Shown: positions 26,132 to 35,981, numbered from the stretch's first letter. The stretch: DNA of 64,000 bases from Chromobacterium rhizoryzae (GCF_020544465.1 NZ_CP066126.1:2542001-2606000); one strand, 5' to 3'. Translations and numbers: made by a program. The notes: generated by a model not told the origin, from the sequence alone.

Positions 26132-26578
26132 TTACCGGGCGGGTAAAACCACGGACTGGGCGTAGGAATGCAGCAGCTCCATCAGTTTCACGAACTGCGG
26201 GCCCACGGCGGACTTCATCATATAACCCGCCACGTTTTCCTCGTAGGCGCGCATGCGGTCCGCGTCCCGCGAGGAGGTGGTCAGCACGAAGATCACCGAG
26301 TTGCGCAACTGGCTGTCCGCGCGGATGGTTTCCAGGAATTGAAAACCGTCCATGCGCGGCATATTGAGATCCAGCAGGATCAGAAAGGGGCTGGTGATCC
26401 GCTTGCTGTCATGCGCGCCGCGCAGGATTTGCAAGGCCTCCAGGCCATCGCAGGCGGTGACCATCTTGCATTCAAGCCCTTGTCGGCGCACGCCGCGCAA
26501 GACGCCCTCAATGGCCACATCGTCGTCGTCCACCAGCAAAACCGTGATATCGCTCGCTACCGCCACGCTTGCCATCAT
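26132..26578 (-). CDS. Single-domain response regulator
   Basis: A 148-residue CheY/Rcp1-like receiver with acidic residues DDDD near 17-20, phosphoacceptor Asp70 in LLDLNMPRMDG, and the switch threonine in VLTTSS. The usual lysine position falls in GYMMKSAVG. It has no output domain. It lies 5 bp from the REC-GGDEF-EAL gene and overlaps the kinase gene by 4 bp. The arrangement resembles phytochrome-type kinase plus Rcp1 pairs. The start may be either of two adjacent ATGs after a GGAGGTGG ribosome site. Confidence 0.92.
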   Translation of the reverse strand: MMASVAVASDITVLLVDDDDVAIEGVLRGVRRQGLECKMVTACDGLEALQILRGAHDSKRITSPFLILLDLNMPRMDGFQFLETIRADSQLRNSVIFVLTTSSRDADRMRAYEENVAGYMMKSAVGPQFVKLMELLHSYAQSVVLPAR

Positions 26579-28047
26579 CCCACCTCCTTGAGCGGAAACC
26601 GCGGCCAGCGGATGCGGAAACAGGCGCCGCCCAGCGTGCCGTGTCTATCCAGCACCACCGTGCCGCCATTGCTATTGACCATGCGACGCGTCACCGCCAG
26701 CCCCACTCCATGCCCTTCCGCCTGGCTGCTGGCGCGGTGAAACAGCTTGAAAATGCGTTCTTCCGAGCCTGGCGGCACGCCTACGCCGTCGTCTTCCACC
26801 GTGAACAGATTGAAGCGCCCGTCCTCCTCCACCGCGATGCGGATCACGCCCTTGCCGCCACCGTGATGCTTGCAGGCGTTGGACAGCACATTGCGGATCG
26901 CCAGCGACAGCGGCGTGCGCGCGGCGGGAAACGGCCGGGCCTTGATTTCCACTTCCACTTGAAAGCCCGGGGGGATATCGAGCAGCTCCAGGGTCTCGCG
27001 CACCAGCAGGCCGGGATCGACTTCCTCGACGCGTTCGTCCTGGCGCCCGGCCCGCGCGTATTCCAGCAGGTCTTCTATCATGCGTTCGGCGCGGGCGATG
27101 CGTTCCTCGGCGCGGACAAAGTTTCTCTCGATGTCCGCGCTCAGCTGGGACGGGTCCAGGTCTTCGCGTATCCAGGAGATCAGGTCGGCAATGCCGCGCA
27201 AAGGCGAGCGCAAATCATGGGAGGCCACATAGGTGAACTCTTCCAGCTGGGCGTTGGCCTGCTGCAGCGTCTCCTCAAATTTCTTGCGCAGGGAGATGTC
27301 GGTGATCGCGGCCAGCACCAGCCGCTCTCCTTCCGTTTCCAGCGGGGTCAAGCCCACTTCCACCGGGAATTCGCTGCCGTTCTTATGCTGGGCCAGCAGA
27401 TCGCGCCCCGAGCCCATCGCCCGGACTTCCGGCGCCTTGGCGAAGGCGGCCCGCAAAGCCGGGTGGCCCTGCCGCACGCGTTGCGGCAGCAGCACCTCCA
27501 CCGGCTGGCCGGTCAATTCTCCCGGCGAGTAGCCGAACAGGGCGTCCAGCGCCTGGTTGGTCATTGAGATCTTGCCGTCCGCGCCTGCCATCAGCAGGCC
27601 GATGGGCAGCGAGGCCACCACCTTGGCGAAGCGATGCTCCAGCCGGCGCCGCGGCGTGATGTCGCTGACAAAGGCCACCGCGCAGATTTCATCTTCGTGC
27701 GGCATGGAGCCGAGGCCGATTTCAATGGGAAACTGGCGGCCATCCGCATGCTGGGCGAACAGCTCGCGGCCGCTGCCCATGGTTCTGGGCGTGGGATGGG
27801 AGAAAAACAGCTGGCGAAAATCGAGATGGCGTTCGCGGATATCGGCCGGCAGCAGCATTTCCACCGCCTGGCCCAGCAACTGGGCCTTGCTGTAGCCAAA
27901 CATATTCTCCAGCGCGCTGTTGACGTAGAGCATGCGGCCGTCGGCCGCCACCACCAGCACGCCCACCGGAGCGGCCTCCACCACGGAGGCCAGCCCGGCA
28001 TTGCCGGAAGCGCCGGCGGGCGCCCTTTCCGGAAATTTGAACGACAT
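26575..28047 (-). CDS. PAS-PAS sensor histidine kinase
   Basis: A 490-residue kinase with two closely similar PAS domains (about 20-130 and 140-258), each ending in an ITD/SDI junction. A HisKA domain follows with His277 in YVASHDLRSPL, and a HATPase domain (about 370-485) has N-box NVLSNACKHHG and G-box DDGVGVPPG. No membrane segment is visible, so it is a cytoplasmic sensor. The PAS pair resembles light, oxygen or redox sensors but no cofactor ligand can be assigned. First gene of the operon. Confidence 0.92.
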   Translation of the reverse strand: MSFKFPERAPAGASGNAGLASVVEAAPVGVLVVAADGRMLYVNSALENMFGYSKAQLLGQAVEMLLPADIRERHLDFRQLFFSHPTPRTMGSGRELFAQHADGRQFPIEIGLGSMPHEDEICAVAFVSDITPRRRLEHRFAKVVASLPIGLLMAGADGKISMTNQALDALFGYSPGELTGQPVEVLLPQRVRQGHPALRAAFAKAPEVRAMGSGRDLLAQHKNGSEFPVEVGLTPLETEGERLVLAAITDISLRKKFEETLQQANAQLEEFTYVASHDLRSPLRGIADLISWIREDLDPSQLSADIERNFVRAEERIARAERMIEDLLEYARAGRQDERVEEVDPGLLVRETLELLDIPPGFQVEVEIKARPFPAARTPLSLAIRNVLSNACKHHGGGKGVIRIAVEEDGRFNLFTVEDDGVGVPPGSEERIFKLFHRASSQAEGHGVGLAVTRRMVNSNGGTVVLDRHGTLGGACFRIRWPRFPLKEVG

Positions 28048-28151
28048 GACAGCCTGCTTTCGCCTATGTCTTATTGCTGTAGGTTTAGCATAGGGTTTTC
28101 CGCCGCGCAGTTAATTCTGATGTCCTATCCGCGTCGTTCTCGCCGCACTGC
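28048..28151 (-). promoter_or_regulatory. Upstream region of the kinase operon
   Basis: 104 bp between the end of the IclR-type regulator gene and the kinase start, both on the minus strand. It is the most AT-rich stretch locally and is the likely promoter region of the three-gene signalling operon. I cannot identify a confident promoter, terminator or operator in it. Confidence 0.3.
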
Positions 28152-28961
28152 TCACACCGCCAGCAGCGCCAGTTCCGCCGCGGCCTCGCGCAGCACCGGC
28201 AAGATGCGCAACAGCAAATCCTCGCGGCTGACGCGCGCCGCCTGCACCCCCACATTGATGGCCGCCGCGGCGCGGCCGTCGGCGCCGATGATGGGCACGG
28301 CGATGGAGCGCAGGCCGATTTCCAGCTCCTGATCGATGATGGCGTAACCCTGCTCCGCCACCCGCGCCAGTTCCGCCTCCAGCGCCGGCCGCTCAATCAG
28401 GGTGTGCGGCGTGTGCCGGACCAGCCGCGCCCGGTCCAACAAGAGGGCAAGCTCGGCGGCGGGCAGCCGGCTCAGCATCGCCCGGCCCATCGAGGTGCTG
28501 ACCGCCGGCAGGCGGCTGCCGATGTCCAGATCCACCGTCATGATGCGGCTGGTGAAGGCGCGCGCGATGTAAAGGATGTCGTCGCCGTCCAGAATGGCGA
28601 TGGAGCTGGATTCGTTGACGCTGCTGCTGACGTGGCGCAGCACCGGCTGGCCGGCGCGCGCCAGCGGCGTGGAGCCCAGATAGGCGTGGCCCAGCGCCAG
28701 AATGCGCGGCCGCAAGGCGAAATGGCGGCCGTCCTCGCTGTCCACGAAACCCAGCTTGGCCAGGGTGTACAGGCAGCGCCGCACCGCCGCGCGCGGAATG
28801 CCGGTGCGCTGGCTGATCTGCGAGGTGGACAACAGGCGGCGCTGCGCCGAGAACGCCTGAATCACCGCCAGGCCGCGCGCCAGCGAGGCCATGTAATTGG
28901 GATCGCCGCTGAAGTTCTCTTCCACGCCCTCCTCGGCCGCCGCCTCTTGCCACTGTTGCAT
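28152..28961 (-). CDS. IclR-family regulator, PcaR/PobR type
   Basis: A 269-residue transcription factor: winged helix-turn-helix at about 25-85 (STSQISQRTGIPRAAVRRCLYTL), then the IclR effector domain with GRAMLSRLP and QELEIGLRSIAVPI, matching the PcaR/PobR/PcaU branch that senses aromatic-pathway intermediates such as beta-ketoadipate. I chose ATG 28961, which has AAGGTGA six bases upstream; longer in-frame extensions run into the promoter region. It is divergent from catI, with a PcaR-like operator between them, so it probably controls the lower beta-ketoadipate pathway. Confidence 0.88.
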   Translation of the reverse strand: MQQWQEAAAEEGVEENFSGDPNYMASLARGLAVIQAFSAQRRLLSTSQISQRTGIPRAAVRRCLYTLAKLGFVDSEDGRHFALRPRILALGHAYLGSTPLARAGQPVLRHVSSSVNESSSIAILDGDDILYIARAFTSRIMTVDLDIGSRLPAVSTSMGRAMLSRLPAAELALLLDRARLVRHTPHTLIERPALEAELARVAEQGYAIIDQELEIGLRSIAVPIIGADGRAAAAINVGVQAARVSREDLLLRILPVLREAAAELALLAV

Positions 28962-29131
28962 CTTGTCACCTTTTATCGTCGTTGAGCGATCACCGCACAC
29001 TATTGCGATCATCGTATTGACCCTGCGGCAGGCCGGCAAGCATGCTGAATGCGCGATTAAAAACATATCGTTCGATAATCGCACAAAATCCTTTCCATTC
29101 ATGGCTGCACGCAGCCCGCAAAGGACAGTCG
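28962..29131. promoter_or_regulatory. Divergent regulator/catI promoter region with PcaR-like site
   Basis: GTTCGATAATCGCAC at 29070-29084 matches, from memory, the 15-bp site described for Pseudomonas putida PcaR; its centre, GATAAT, doubles as a -10 box. No good -35 lies 16-18 bp upstream, consistent with activator-dependent transcription of catI. A looser relative, GTTGAGCGATCACCGCAC (28981-28998), lies nearer the regulator and could serve autoregulation. AAGGA at 29121-29125 is the catI ribosome site. Confidence 0.55.
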
Positions 29132-29824
29132 ATGATAGATAAAACGGTAAGCTCGGCCGCAGCCGCCATTGCCGACATCCACGACGACGCCACAGTGATG
29201 ATCGGCGGCTTCGGCGTCGCCGGCCAGCCGGCGGAGTTGATAGACGCGCTGATAGACCACGGCGCGCGCAATCTCACCATCGTCAACAACAACGCCGGCA
29301 ACGGTGAGGCCGGCCTGGCCGCGCTGCTGCGCGCGCGCCGGGTGCGCAAGATCGTCTGCTCGTTTCCGCGCCAGGCGGATTCCCAGGTCTTCGACGCGCT
29401 CTACCGCGCCGGCGACATCGAACTGGAACTGGTGCCGCAGGGCAATCTGGCCGCCCGCATCCAGGCCGCCGGCGCCGGCCTGGGCGCCATCTTCACCCCC
29501 ACCGGCTACGGCACCCTGCTGGCGGAAGGCAAGGAAACCCGCCGCATCGCGGGCCGCGACTATGTGCTGGAATACCCGATCCACGCCGACTTCGCGCTGA
29601 TCAAGGCCTGGCGCGGCGACCGCTGGGGCAATCTGCAATACCGCAAGGCGGCGCGCAATTTCGGCCCCATCATGGCCGCCGCCGCGCGCCAGACCATCGT
29701 CCAGGTGGGGCAATTGCTGCCGCTGGGCGAAATGGACCCGGAAACCGTGGTGACGCCGGGCATCTTCGTTCACAAGCTGGTCTGCGTCGCCGGTCAGCCC
29801 ATGCAAGGAGGCCGGCATGCATAA
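29132..29824 (+). CDS. catI: 3-oxoadipate CoA-transferase subunit A
   Basis: A 230-residue alpha subunit of the succinyl-CoA:3-oxoadipate CoA-transferase that makes beta-ketoadipyl-CoA. It has MIGGFGVAGQPAELIDAL (about residues 22-39), NNNAGNGEAGLAALL and FTPTGYGTLLAEGKE, typical of PcaI/CatI. ATG 29132 has AAGGA seven bases upstream and matches family starts. It overlaps the B subunit gene by 8 bp. Confidence 0.93.
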   Translation: MIDKTVSSAAAAIADIHDDATVMIGGFGVAGQPAELIDALIDHGARNLTIVNNNAGNGEAGLAALLRARRVRKIVCSFPRQADSQVFDALYRAGDIELELVPQGNLAARIQAAGAGLGAIFTPTGYGTLLAEGKETRRIAGRDYVLEYPIHADFALIKAWRGDRWGNLQYRKAARNFGPIMAAAARQTIVQVGQLLPLGEMDPETVVTPGIFVHKLVCVAGQPMQGGRHA

Positions 29825-30472
29825 GCGACTGGACCGCGAACAGATGGCGGCGCGGGTGGCGCGCGACATCCCCGAAGGCGCTTACGTCAACCTGGGCATA
29901 GGCCTGCCCACCCGGGTGGCCGACTATCTGCCGCCGGAACTGGATATCTTCCTGCACAGCGAGAACGGCCTGCTGGGCATGGGCCCGGCGCCGGAACCCG
30001 GCCAGGCGGACCCGGACCTGATCAACGCCGGCAAGGAGCCGGTCACCCTATTGCCCGGCGGCTGTTTCTTCCACCACGGCGACTCCTTCGCCATGATGCG
30101 CGGCGGCCATCTGGACATCTGCGTGCTGGGCGCCTTCCAGGTGTCGCGGCGCGGCGATCTGGCCAACTGGCACACCGGCGCGGCGGACGCCATCCCGGCG
30201 GTGGGCGGCGCGATGGACCTGGCCATCGGCGCCAAGCGGGTGTTCGTCATGATGGAGCATCTGAACAAGCAGGGAGACTGCAAGCTGGTGGAAGCCTGCA
30301 GCTACCCGCTGACCGGCGTCGGCTGCGTGCACCGGGTGTATACCGATCTGGCGGTGATCGACCTCCGCGACGGCGAGCTCTTGGTGCGCGAATGCGTGCC
30401 CGGCCTGGATTTCGACGAATTGCAGCGGCTGACGCCGCTGCCCCTGACCGACGCCCGCCAAGGAGAGACGCC

Positions 30473-30476
<4 letters not shown>
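29817..30476 (+). CDS. catJ: 3-oxoadipate CoA-transferase subunit B
   Basis: A 219-residue beta subunit with VNLGIGLPTRVADYLP (about residues 24-39) and the catalytic glutamate Glu49 in HSENGLLGMGP, which carries the CoA thioester. GGxMDLAIGAKRVFVMMEH-type sequence is present near 130-145. AAGGAGG directly precedes the start. It pairs with catI as one enzyme and overlaps the thiolase gene by 4 bp. Confidence 0.93.
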
Positions 30477-31675
<1,199 letters not shown>

Positions 31676-31816
31676 GAACCTATTCAAAGTCTGCTGCGCT
31701 TCAGCGATACGGCGTTAAAAACAAGCTCAAAATGCTCATGTACCACTCGTACATTCCGCTTTTTCACTCGTTTTCGCCTTGTCTCGCCCTTGCTCGCGAG
31801 ACATTGAACAGGCGCT
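31676..31816 (-). repeat. Dispersed 140-bp repeat, copy A
   Basis: Read on the minus strand it aligns along its length with the copy at 48117-48256, sharing blocks such as GGCGAGACAAGGCGAAAACG, AAGCGGAATGTACG, TGGTACATGAGCATTT and AACGCCGTATCGC. The ends (GAACCTATTCAAAG and CATTGAACAGGCGC) are a degenerate terminal inverted repeat. A central ATGTAC-N5-GTACAT hairpin (31739-31755) keeps its stem while its loop differs from the other copy. It begins one base after the thiolase stop codon. Confidence 0.8.
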
Positions 31817-31818
31817 GA

Positions 31819-31852
31819 TAGCTTGTTCAAAGGCTGCTGCGCGTCGGCGCTC
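31819..31852. repeat. Truncated end of the dispersed repeat
   Basis: GCTTGTTCAAAGGCTGCTGCG and following bases repeat, with few changes, the start of copy A (CTATTCAAAGTCTGCTGCGC at 31680-31699). It therefore looks like a broken second copy lying directly after the first. It leads into the upstream region of the transporter gene. Confidence 0.5.
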
Positions 31853-31882
31853 CCGGCGCGCCCTCTTTCATAGGAGCTTCCC

Positions 31883-33223
31883 ATGCAGGACAAGCCCATA
31901 GACATCAGCGAGTTCATCGACAACAGCCCGCTGTCCCGCTACCAGATCATGGTGTTGACGCTGTGCTTTCTCATTGTGCTGCTGGATGGCTTCGACACCG
32001 CCGCCATTGGCTATATCGCGCCGGAACTGATCAGCCAGTGGGGCATTTCCCGCGGCCAGCTGGCGCCGGCTTTCGGCGCCGGCCTGTTCGGCATGCTGAT
32101 AGGCAATTTCGCCTTCGGCCCGGTGGCGGACCGCCTGGGCCGCAAACGGGTGTTGCTGCTGTGCACGCTGATTTTCGGCCTGGGCACGCTGGTCTCGGCG
32201 CGCTCGGAGTCGATAACAGAGTTGGCGCTGCTGCGTTTCGCCACCGGCATCGGCCTGGGCGGCGTGCTGCCCAATTGCATCACGCTAAGCTCGGAATACT
32301 CGCCGGCGCGCCACCGCATGTTGCTGGTCACGCTCAGCTACGCCGGTTTCACCGCCGGCCTAGCGCTGGGCGGCGGCGTCGCCAGCCAGATCATTCCGCT
32401 GTGGGGCTGGCAAGGCGTGCTGGCGGCCGGCGGCCTGGCGCCCTTGCTCCTGCTGCCCTTCATCGCCTGGCTGCTGCCGGAATCGGTGTGCTATCTCGCC
32501 GGCAGGCCGGACAAGGCCGCCGCGCTGCGCCGCATCGTCGCCCGCATCAATCCGGACCCGCGCTGGCGGGGCAGGGTCTTCCGCCACGAAAACGCCGTCC
32601 CGGCCGGCCGCTCGCCGGCGGGCCTGCTCTTCATCGCCGGAACGCGCGCCCGCACCCTGTTGCTGTGGCTGACCTTCTTCTGCTGTCTGTTCGTGTTTTA
32701 CCTGCTCACCAACTGGATGCCCACCATTCTGCGGGATCACGGCTACAGCACGGCGCAGGCGGCGCGCATCAGCGCCATGGTGCCGCTGGGCGGCGCGGTG
32801 GGCGGTGTGCTCATGGCCATGCTGATGGATAGAATCGGCGCGCGCCGGGTACTGCCCTGGCTGTGCCTGCTGGCGGCGCTGGCGCTGTCCGCCGTGGGCG
32901 CGGCGCTGGGCGACGGCGGCTGGTTGTTCGCCACCGTGTTCCTGGTGGGCTTCAGCCTGACCGGGGCCTTGAACAATCTGAGCATACTCGCCGCCACGCT
33001 CTACCCCACCCAGGCCCGCGCCACCGGGGTAAGCTGGGCGCTGGCCGCCGGCCGCGCCGGCTCCATCATCGGCTCGATGACTGGCGCCCTGTTGTTCGCC
33101 GCCGCCGGTTCGGCGCAGGGCTTCTTCGCCTGGGCCGCCGCGCCGGTATTGGCCGGCGCCTTGGCCTTGTTCGCGATGTCGCGGCTGGACGCCGCCCCAG
33201 CGGCTTTGAAACCCCAGGTATAG
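31883..33223 (+). CDS. Aromatic acid:H+ symporter (PcaK/BenK-like MFS)
   Basis: A 446-residue major facilitator with twelve predicted membrane segments. The N-terminus and first segment carry the AAHS hallmark LLDGFDTAAIGY (residues 33-44), and the loop 2-3 motif is GPVADRLGRKR (about 78-88). The acidic N-terminal IDISEFIDNSPLSRYQ is typical of PcaK/BenK. It likely imports benzoate, 4-hydroxybenzoate or muconate. Start ATG 31883 follows TAGGAG. It lies 15 bp before catD and is probably cotranscribed with it. Confidence 0.9.
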   Translation: MQDKPIDISEFIDNSPLSRYQIMVLTLCFLIVLLDGFDTAAIGYIAPELISQWGISRGQLAPAFGAGLFGMLIGNFAFGPVADRLGRKRVLLLCTLIFGLGTLVSARSESITELALLRFATGIGLGGVLPNCITLSSEYSPARHRMLLVTLSYAGFTAGLALGGGVASQIIPLWGWQGVLAAGGLAPLLLLPFIAWLLPESVCYLAGRPDKAAALRRIVARINPDPRWRGRVFRHENAVPAGRSPAGLLFIAGTRARTLLLWLTFFCCLFVFYLLTNWMPTILRDHGYSTAQAARISAMVPLGGAVGGVLMAMLMDRIGARRVLPWLCLLAALALSAVGAALGDGGWLFATVFLVGFSLTGALNNLSILAATLYPTQARATGVSWALAAGRAGSIIGSMTGALLFAAAGSAQGFFAWAAAPVLAGALALFAMSRLDAAPAALKPQV

Positions 33224-33237
33224 AAAGGAGATCCGTC

Positions 33238-34020
33238 ATGCCCATGCTGAAACTCGGCACGCACGCGCTGCACTACCAAGTGGACGGGCCGGCCGGCGCG
33301 CCGGCGCTGCTGCTGTCCAACTCGCTTGGCACCACGCTGGAAATGTGGCGGCCGCAACTGGCGGCGCTGAGCCACCGCTACCGCGTGCTGCGCTACGACG
33401 CGCGCGGCCACGGCGGCAGCGGCGTCGGGACCGTTCCGCCCCGGCTGGCCGACCTCGCCGGCGACGCGCTGTCCTTGCTGGACGCGCTGGACATCGAACG
33501 CGCTCATTTCTGCGGCATTTCGATGGGCGGCCTCACCGGCCTGTGGCTGGGCGCCCACGCGCCGGAACGCCTGCAATGCCTGGTGGTCAGCAATAGCGCC
33601 GCCAAGATAGGCGCAAGCGAAGCCTGGCGGCAACGCGCCGCCCAGGTGCGCGGCGGCGGCCTGGCCGAACTGGCCGCCAGCGCGCATCAACGCTGGTTCA
33701 GCGCCGACTTTTGCGCCCAGGCGCCGGACATCGTCGAGCAGGCGCGCGTCTGGCTGGCGGCCACCGCGCCGGACGGCTACGCCGCCTGCTGCGAGGCGCT
33801 GGCCGACGCCGACCTGCGCGCGGACTTGCCGCGCATCGCCGCGCCCGCGCTACTGATCGCCGGACTGCTCGATCCGGTGACCACAGTGGCTGAGGCGGAA
33901 GCCATGGCCGCGGCGATGCCTGACGCCCGCCTGGCGCGGCTGCCCGCCTCCCATCTGTCCAATCTGGAAGCGCCGCTCGCCTTCGAGCGGGCCTTGCTGG
34001 ACTTTCTGGACGCGGCCTGA
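33238..34020 (+). CDS. catD: 3-oxoadipate enol-lactonase
   Basis: A 260-residue alpha/beta hydrolase that opens beta-ketoadipate enol-lactone. The nucleophile is Ser95 in GISMGG, the oxyanion region is SNSLGTTLEMW (about 27-37), RYDARGHGGS follows (about 52-61), and the acid and base are in GLLDPVT and ASHLSNLE near the C-terminus. This matches PcaD/CatD. AGGAG lies upstream of ATG 33238. It links catechol breakdown (catBCA) to the catIJ step. Confidence 0.93.
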   Translation: MPMLKLGTHALHYQVDGPAGAPALLLSNSLGTTLEMWRPQLAALSHRYRVLRYDARGHGGSGVGTVPPRLADLAGDALSLLDALDIERAHFCGISMGGLTGLWLGAHAPERLQCLVVSNSAAKIGASEAWRQRAAQVRGGGLAELAASAHQRWFSADFCAQAPDIVEQARVWLAATAPDGYAACCEALADADLRADLPRIAAPALLIAGLLDPVTTVAEAEAMAAAMPDARLARLPASHLSNLEAPLAFERALLDFLDAA

Positions 34021-34033
34021 GCCGTCCGATTGT

Positions 34034-34633
34034 TCAGCCGGCCGCGCCTAGCCGCAGGCCCTCCAGCAAGGGTTCAAGCGCGTCCAGCGTCTGGGCCAGC
34101 GCCTCCGCCGGCCGCTCGGCGCCGGACGCCCAGCCGGCGCCTTCCACCAGCGCGCCGTGGATCAGCCGCGCCAGCGCCTGCGGGTCGGCGCGGCGGATCA
34201 GGCCGGCGTCCATCAAGGCGCGCAAACGCTCGGCGATATTGCTCACGCACTGCCGCTGGCCGGCCTGCGCGTACTCCGCGCCCAGCGCCGCCGGCGCGTC
34301 GCGCAGCAGAATGCGCTGCGCCTCCGGCTGGGTGGCCGCTTGCAGATATGCGCGGCAGCGGCGCTTGAAGCCCTGCCACGGGTCCGCCGCCTCGCGTTCC
34401 GCCAGCGCCAGGCCGGCCTCGATCTCGGCGTCCAATTCTTGGGCCACCGCCAGCAACAGGCCTTTCTTGTCGCCAAAGTGGTGGTAGAGCGCGCCGCGGG
34501 TCACGCCGGCCGCGGCGGTCAGCTCATCCATCACCGTGGCCGCATAGCCGTCGGCGCCAAAGCTGCGGCGCGCGGACAGCAACAGCCTGCGCCGGGTTTC
34601 CTCCATGGCTTCGCTGCGTGTTTTGCTCATCAT
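34034..34633 (-). CDS. TetR-family repressor
   Basis: A 199-residue repressor with N-terminal helix-turn-helix (RRLLLSARRSFGADGYAAT, ELTAAAGVTRGALYHHF, about residues 15-60) and a C-terminal ligand domain related to the AcrR/TetR_C group. ATG 34633 (MM pair) follows GGGGAGCGGG; a longer in-frame start at 34678 would run into the operator. It is divergent from an MFS exporter-like gene with two palindromes between, so it most likely represses both itself and the transporter. Confidence 0.9.
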   Translation of the reverse strand: MMSKTRSEAMEETRRRLLLSARRSFGADGYAATVMDELTAAAGVTRGALYHHFGDKKGLLLAVAQELDAEIEAGLALAEREAADPWQGFKRRCRAYLQAATQPEAQRILLRDAPAALGAEYAQAGQRQCVSNIAERLRALMDAGLIRRADPQALARLIHGALVEGAGWASGAERPAEALAQTLDALEPLLEGLRLGAAG

Positions 34634-34672
34634 CCCGCTCCCCTGTTTCCGCATTGACCGTCGCGCCGCTGT

Positions 34673-34719
34673 TGACATACGGCGCGTATGTCAATTAGTT
34701 TAGCATACGTCGCGTATAT
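34673..34719. promoter_or_regulatory. Twin palindromic TetR operators
   Basis: TGACATACG-N3-CGTATGTCA (34673-34693) is a perfect 9-bp inverted repeat. A second copy GCATACG-N3-CGTATAT (34703-34719) shares the CATACG/CGTAT core. Centres are 28 bp apart. They lie between the divergent TetR and MFS genes and share one core sequence, so they are likely binding sites of this repressor. Confidence 0.75.
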
Positions 34720-34769
34720 TAAAACAGCGGACCAGGCGAGATCAGCGCCGTCCGCCACAAGGAAACCCG

Positions 34770-35966
34770 ATGGCCAACCCCTACCTCAGCCTGTTCTCCC
34801 ACCCCGGCAGCCTGGCCTTCTCCGCCGCCGCCTGGGTGGCGCGCATGCCCATTTCCATGACCGGCATCGGCATCATCACCATGTTGTCGCAAACCTCGGG
34901 CTCCTACTGGCTGGCCGGCGCCGTCGCCGCCACCTTCACCTTTTCGATGGCGCTGCTGGCGCCGCAGGTGTCGCGGGCGGTGGACCGCTACGGCCAGCGC
35001 CGGGTCTTGCCCGCGGCCACCGCGCTCAGCGTGGCGGCGATGCTGTCGCTCCTGTTCTGCAGCTGGGCGCAATGGCCGGCCTGGACGCTATTCGTCTCCG
35101 CCGCCTTCGCCGGCTGCATGCCCAGCATGTCGGCGATGGCGCGCGCGCGCTGGACCGAGATTTACCGCGGCACGCCGCGCCTGCACACTGCGTTTTCGCT
35201 GGAATCGGTGCTGGACGAGGTCTGCTTCATCGTCGGCCCGCCCATCGCCGTGGGCCTGAGCGTGGCGGCGTTTCCGCAGGCCGGCCCGCTGCTGGCCGCC
35301 GTCTTGCTGGCCGTCGGCGTCGCCGCCTTCTGCGCGCAAACCGGCACCGAACCGCCGGTGCACCCCGCAACCCAAGAACGGCGCGGCTCCGTCGCCGCCC
35401 TGACCGGCATGCGGGTGCTGATCTTCGCCCTGGTGGCGCTGGGCGCCATCGCCGGCGCCGTGGACGTGATCAGCGTCGCCTTCGCCCAGCAGCAGGGACA
35501 GCCGGCGGCGGCCAGCATCGTCTTGTCGGTGTACGCGATAGGCTCTTGCCTGGCCGGCCTGCTGTTCGGCGCGCGCAAGGCCAGCATGCCGCTGGCGCGG
35601 CTCTTCGTCTGGGCGGCCGCCGCCACGGCGCTGGCCACCCTGCCCTTGCTGCTGGTCTCCAATCTATGGATGTTGAGCGCCGGCGTCTTGCTGGCCGGCG
35701 TGTTCTTCGCGCCCACCATGATCGTGGCCATGGGCTTGGTGGAGGAGATGGCGCCGCCGGCGCAACTGACCGAGGGCCTGACCTGGCTGATCACCGGCCT
35801 CGCCAGCGGCGTGGCGCTGGGCGCGGCGGCGACGGGATGGGTGGTGGACCATGTCGGCGTGCGCGCCGGTTTCGGCGTGACCCTGGCCGCCGGCGCGCTG
35901 ATGGCCGTGATCGCGCTGGCCGGGCAGCGCCGGATAGCCCGCTCTTTGCAAGAGAAAACGGCCTAG
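34770..35966 (+). CDS. MFS transporter (probable efflux), TetR-controlled
   Basis: A 398-residue major facilitator with about twelve membrane segments; VDRYGQRRVLPAA (about 71-83) is the loop 2-3 motif. The ARARWTEIYRG stretch follows segment 4. I do not recognise a close substrate-defined relative. The divergent TetR gene with shared operators suggests substrate-induced efflux. It sits within the aromatic cluster, so an aromatic acid or intermediate may be the inducer, but that is inference. AAGGAAA precedes ATG 34770. Confidence 0.85.
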   Translation: MANPYLSLFSHPGSLAFSAAAWVARMPISMTGIGIITMLSQTSGSYWLAGAVAATFTFSMALLAPQVSRAVDRYGQRRVLPAATALSVAAMLSLLFCSWAQWPAWTLFVSAAFAGCMPSMSAMARARWTEIYRGTPRLHTAFSLESVLDEVCFIVGPPIAVGLSVAAFPQAGPLLAAVLLAVGVAAFCAQTGTEPPVHPATQERRGSVAALTGMRVLIFALVALGAIAGAVDVISVAFAQQQGQPAAASIVLSVYAIGSCLAGLLFGARKASMPLARLFVWAAAATALATLPLLLVSNLWMLSAGVLLAGVFFAPTMIVAMGLVEEMAPPAQLTEGLTWLITGLASGVALGAAATGWVVDHVGVRAGFGVTLAAGALMAVIALAGQRRIARSLQEKTA

Positions 35967-35981
35967 GCCGCGGCATCGAAC

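Noticed and set aside
31684..31818. Similar peptides encoded at 31684-31818 and 48105-48293
   Set aside because: Their likeness (MLMYxxYIPL...PCLALAR) reflects the shared 140-bp DNA repeat rather than a conserved small protein; neither has a sound ribosome site.
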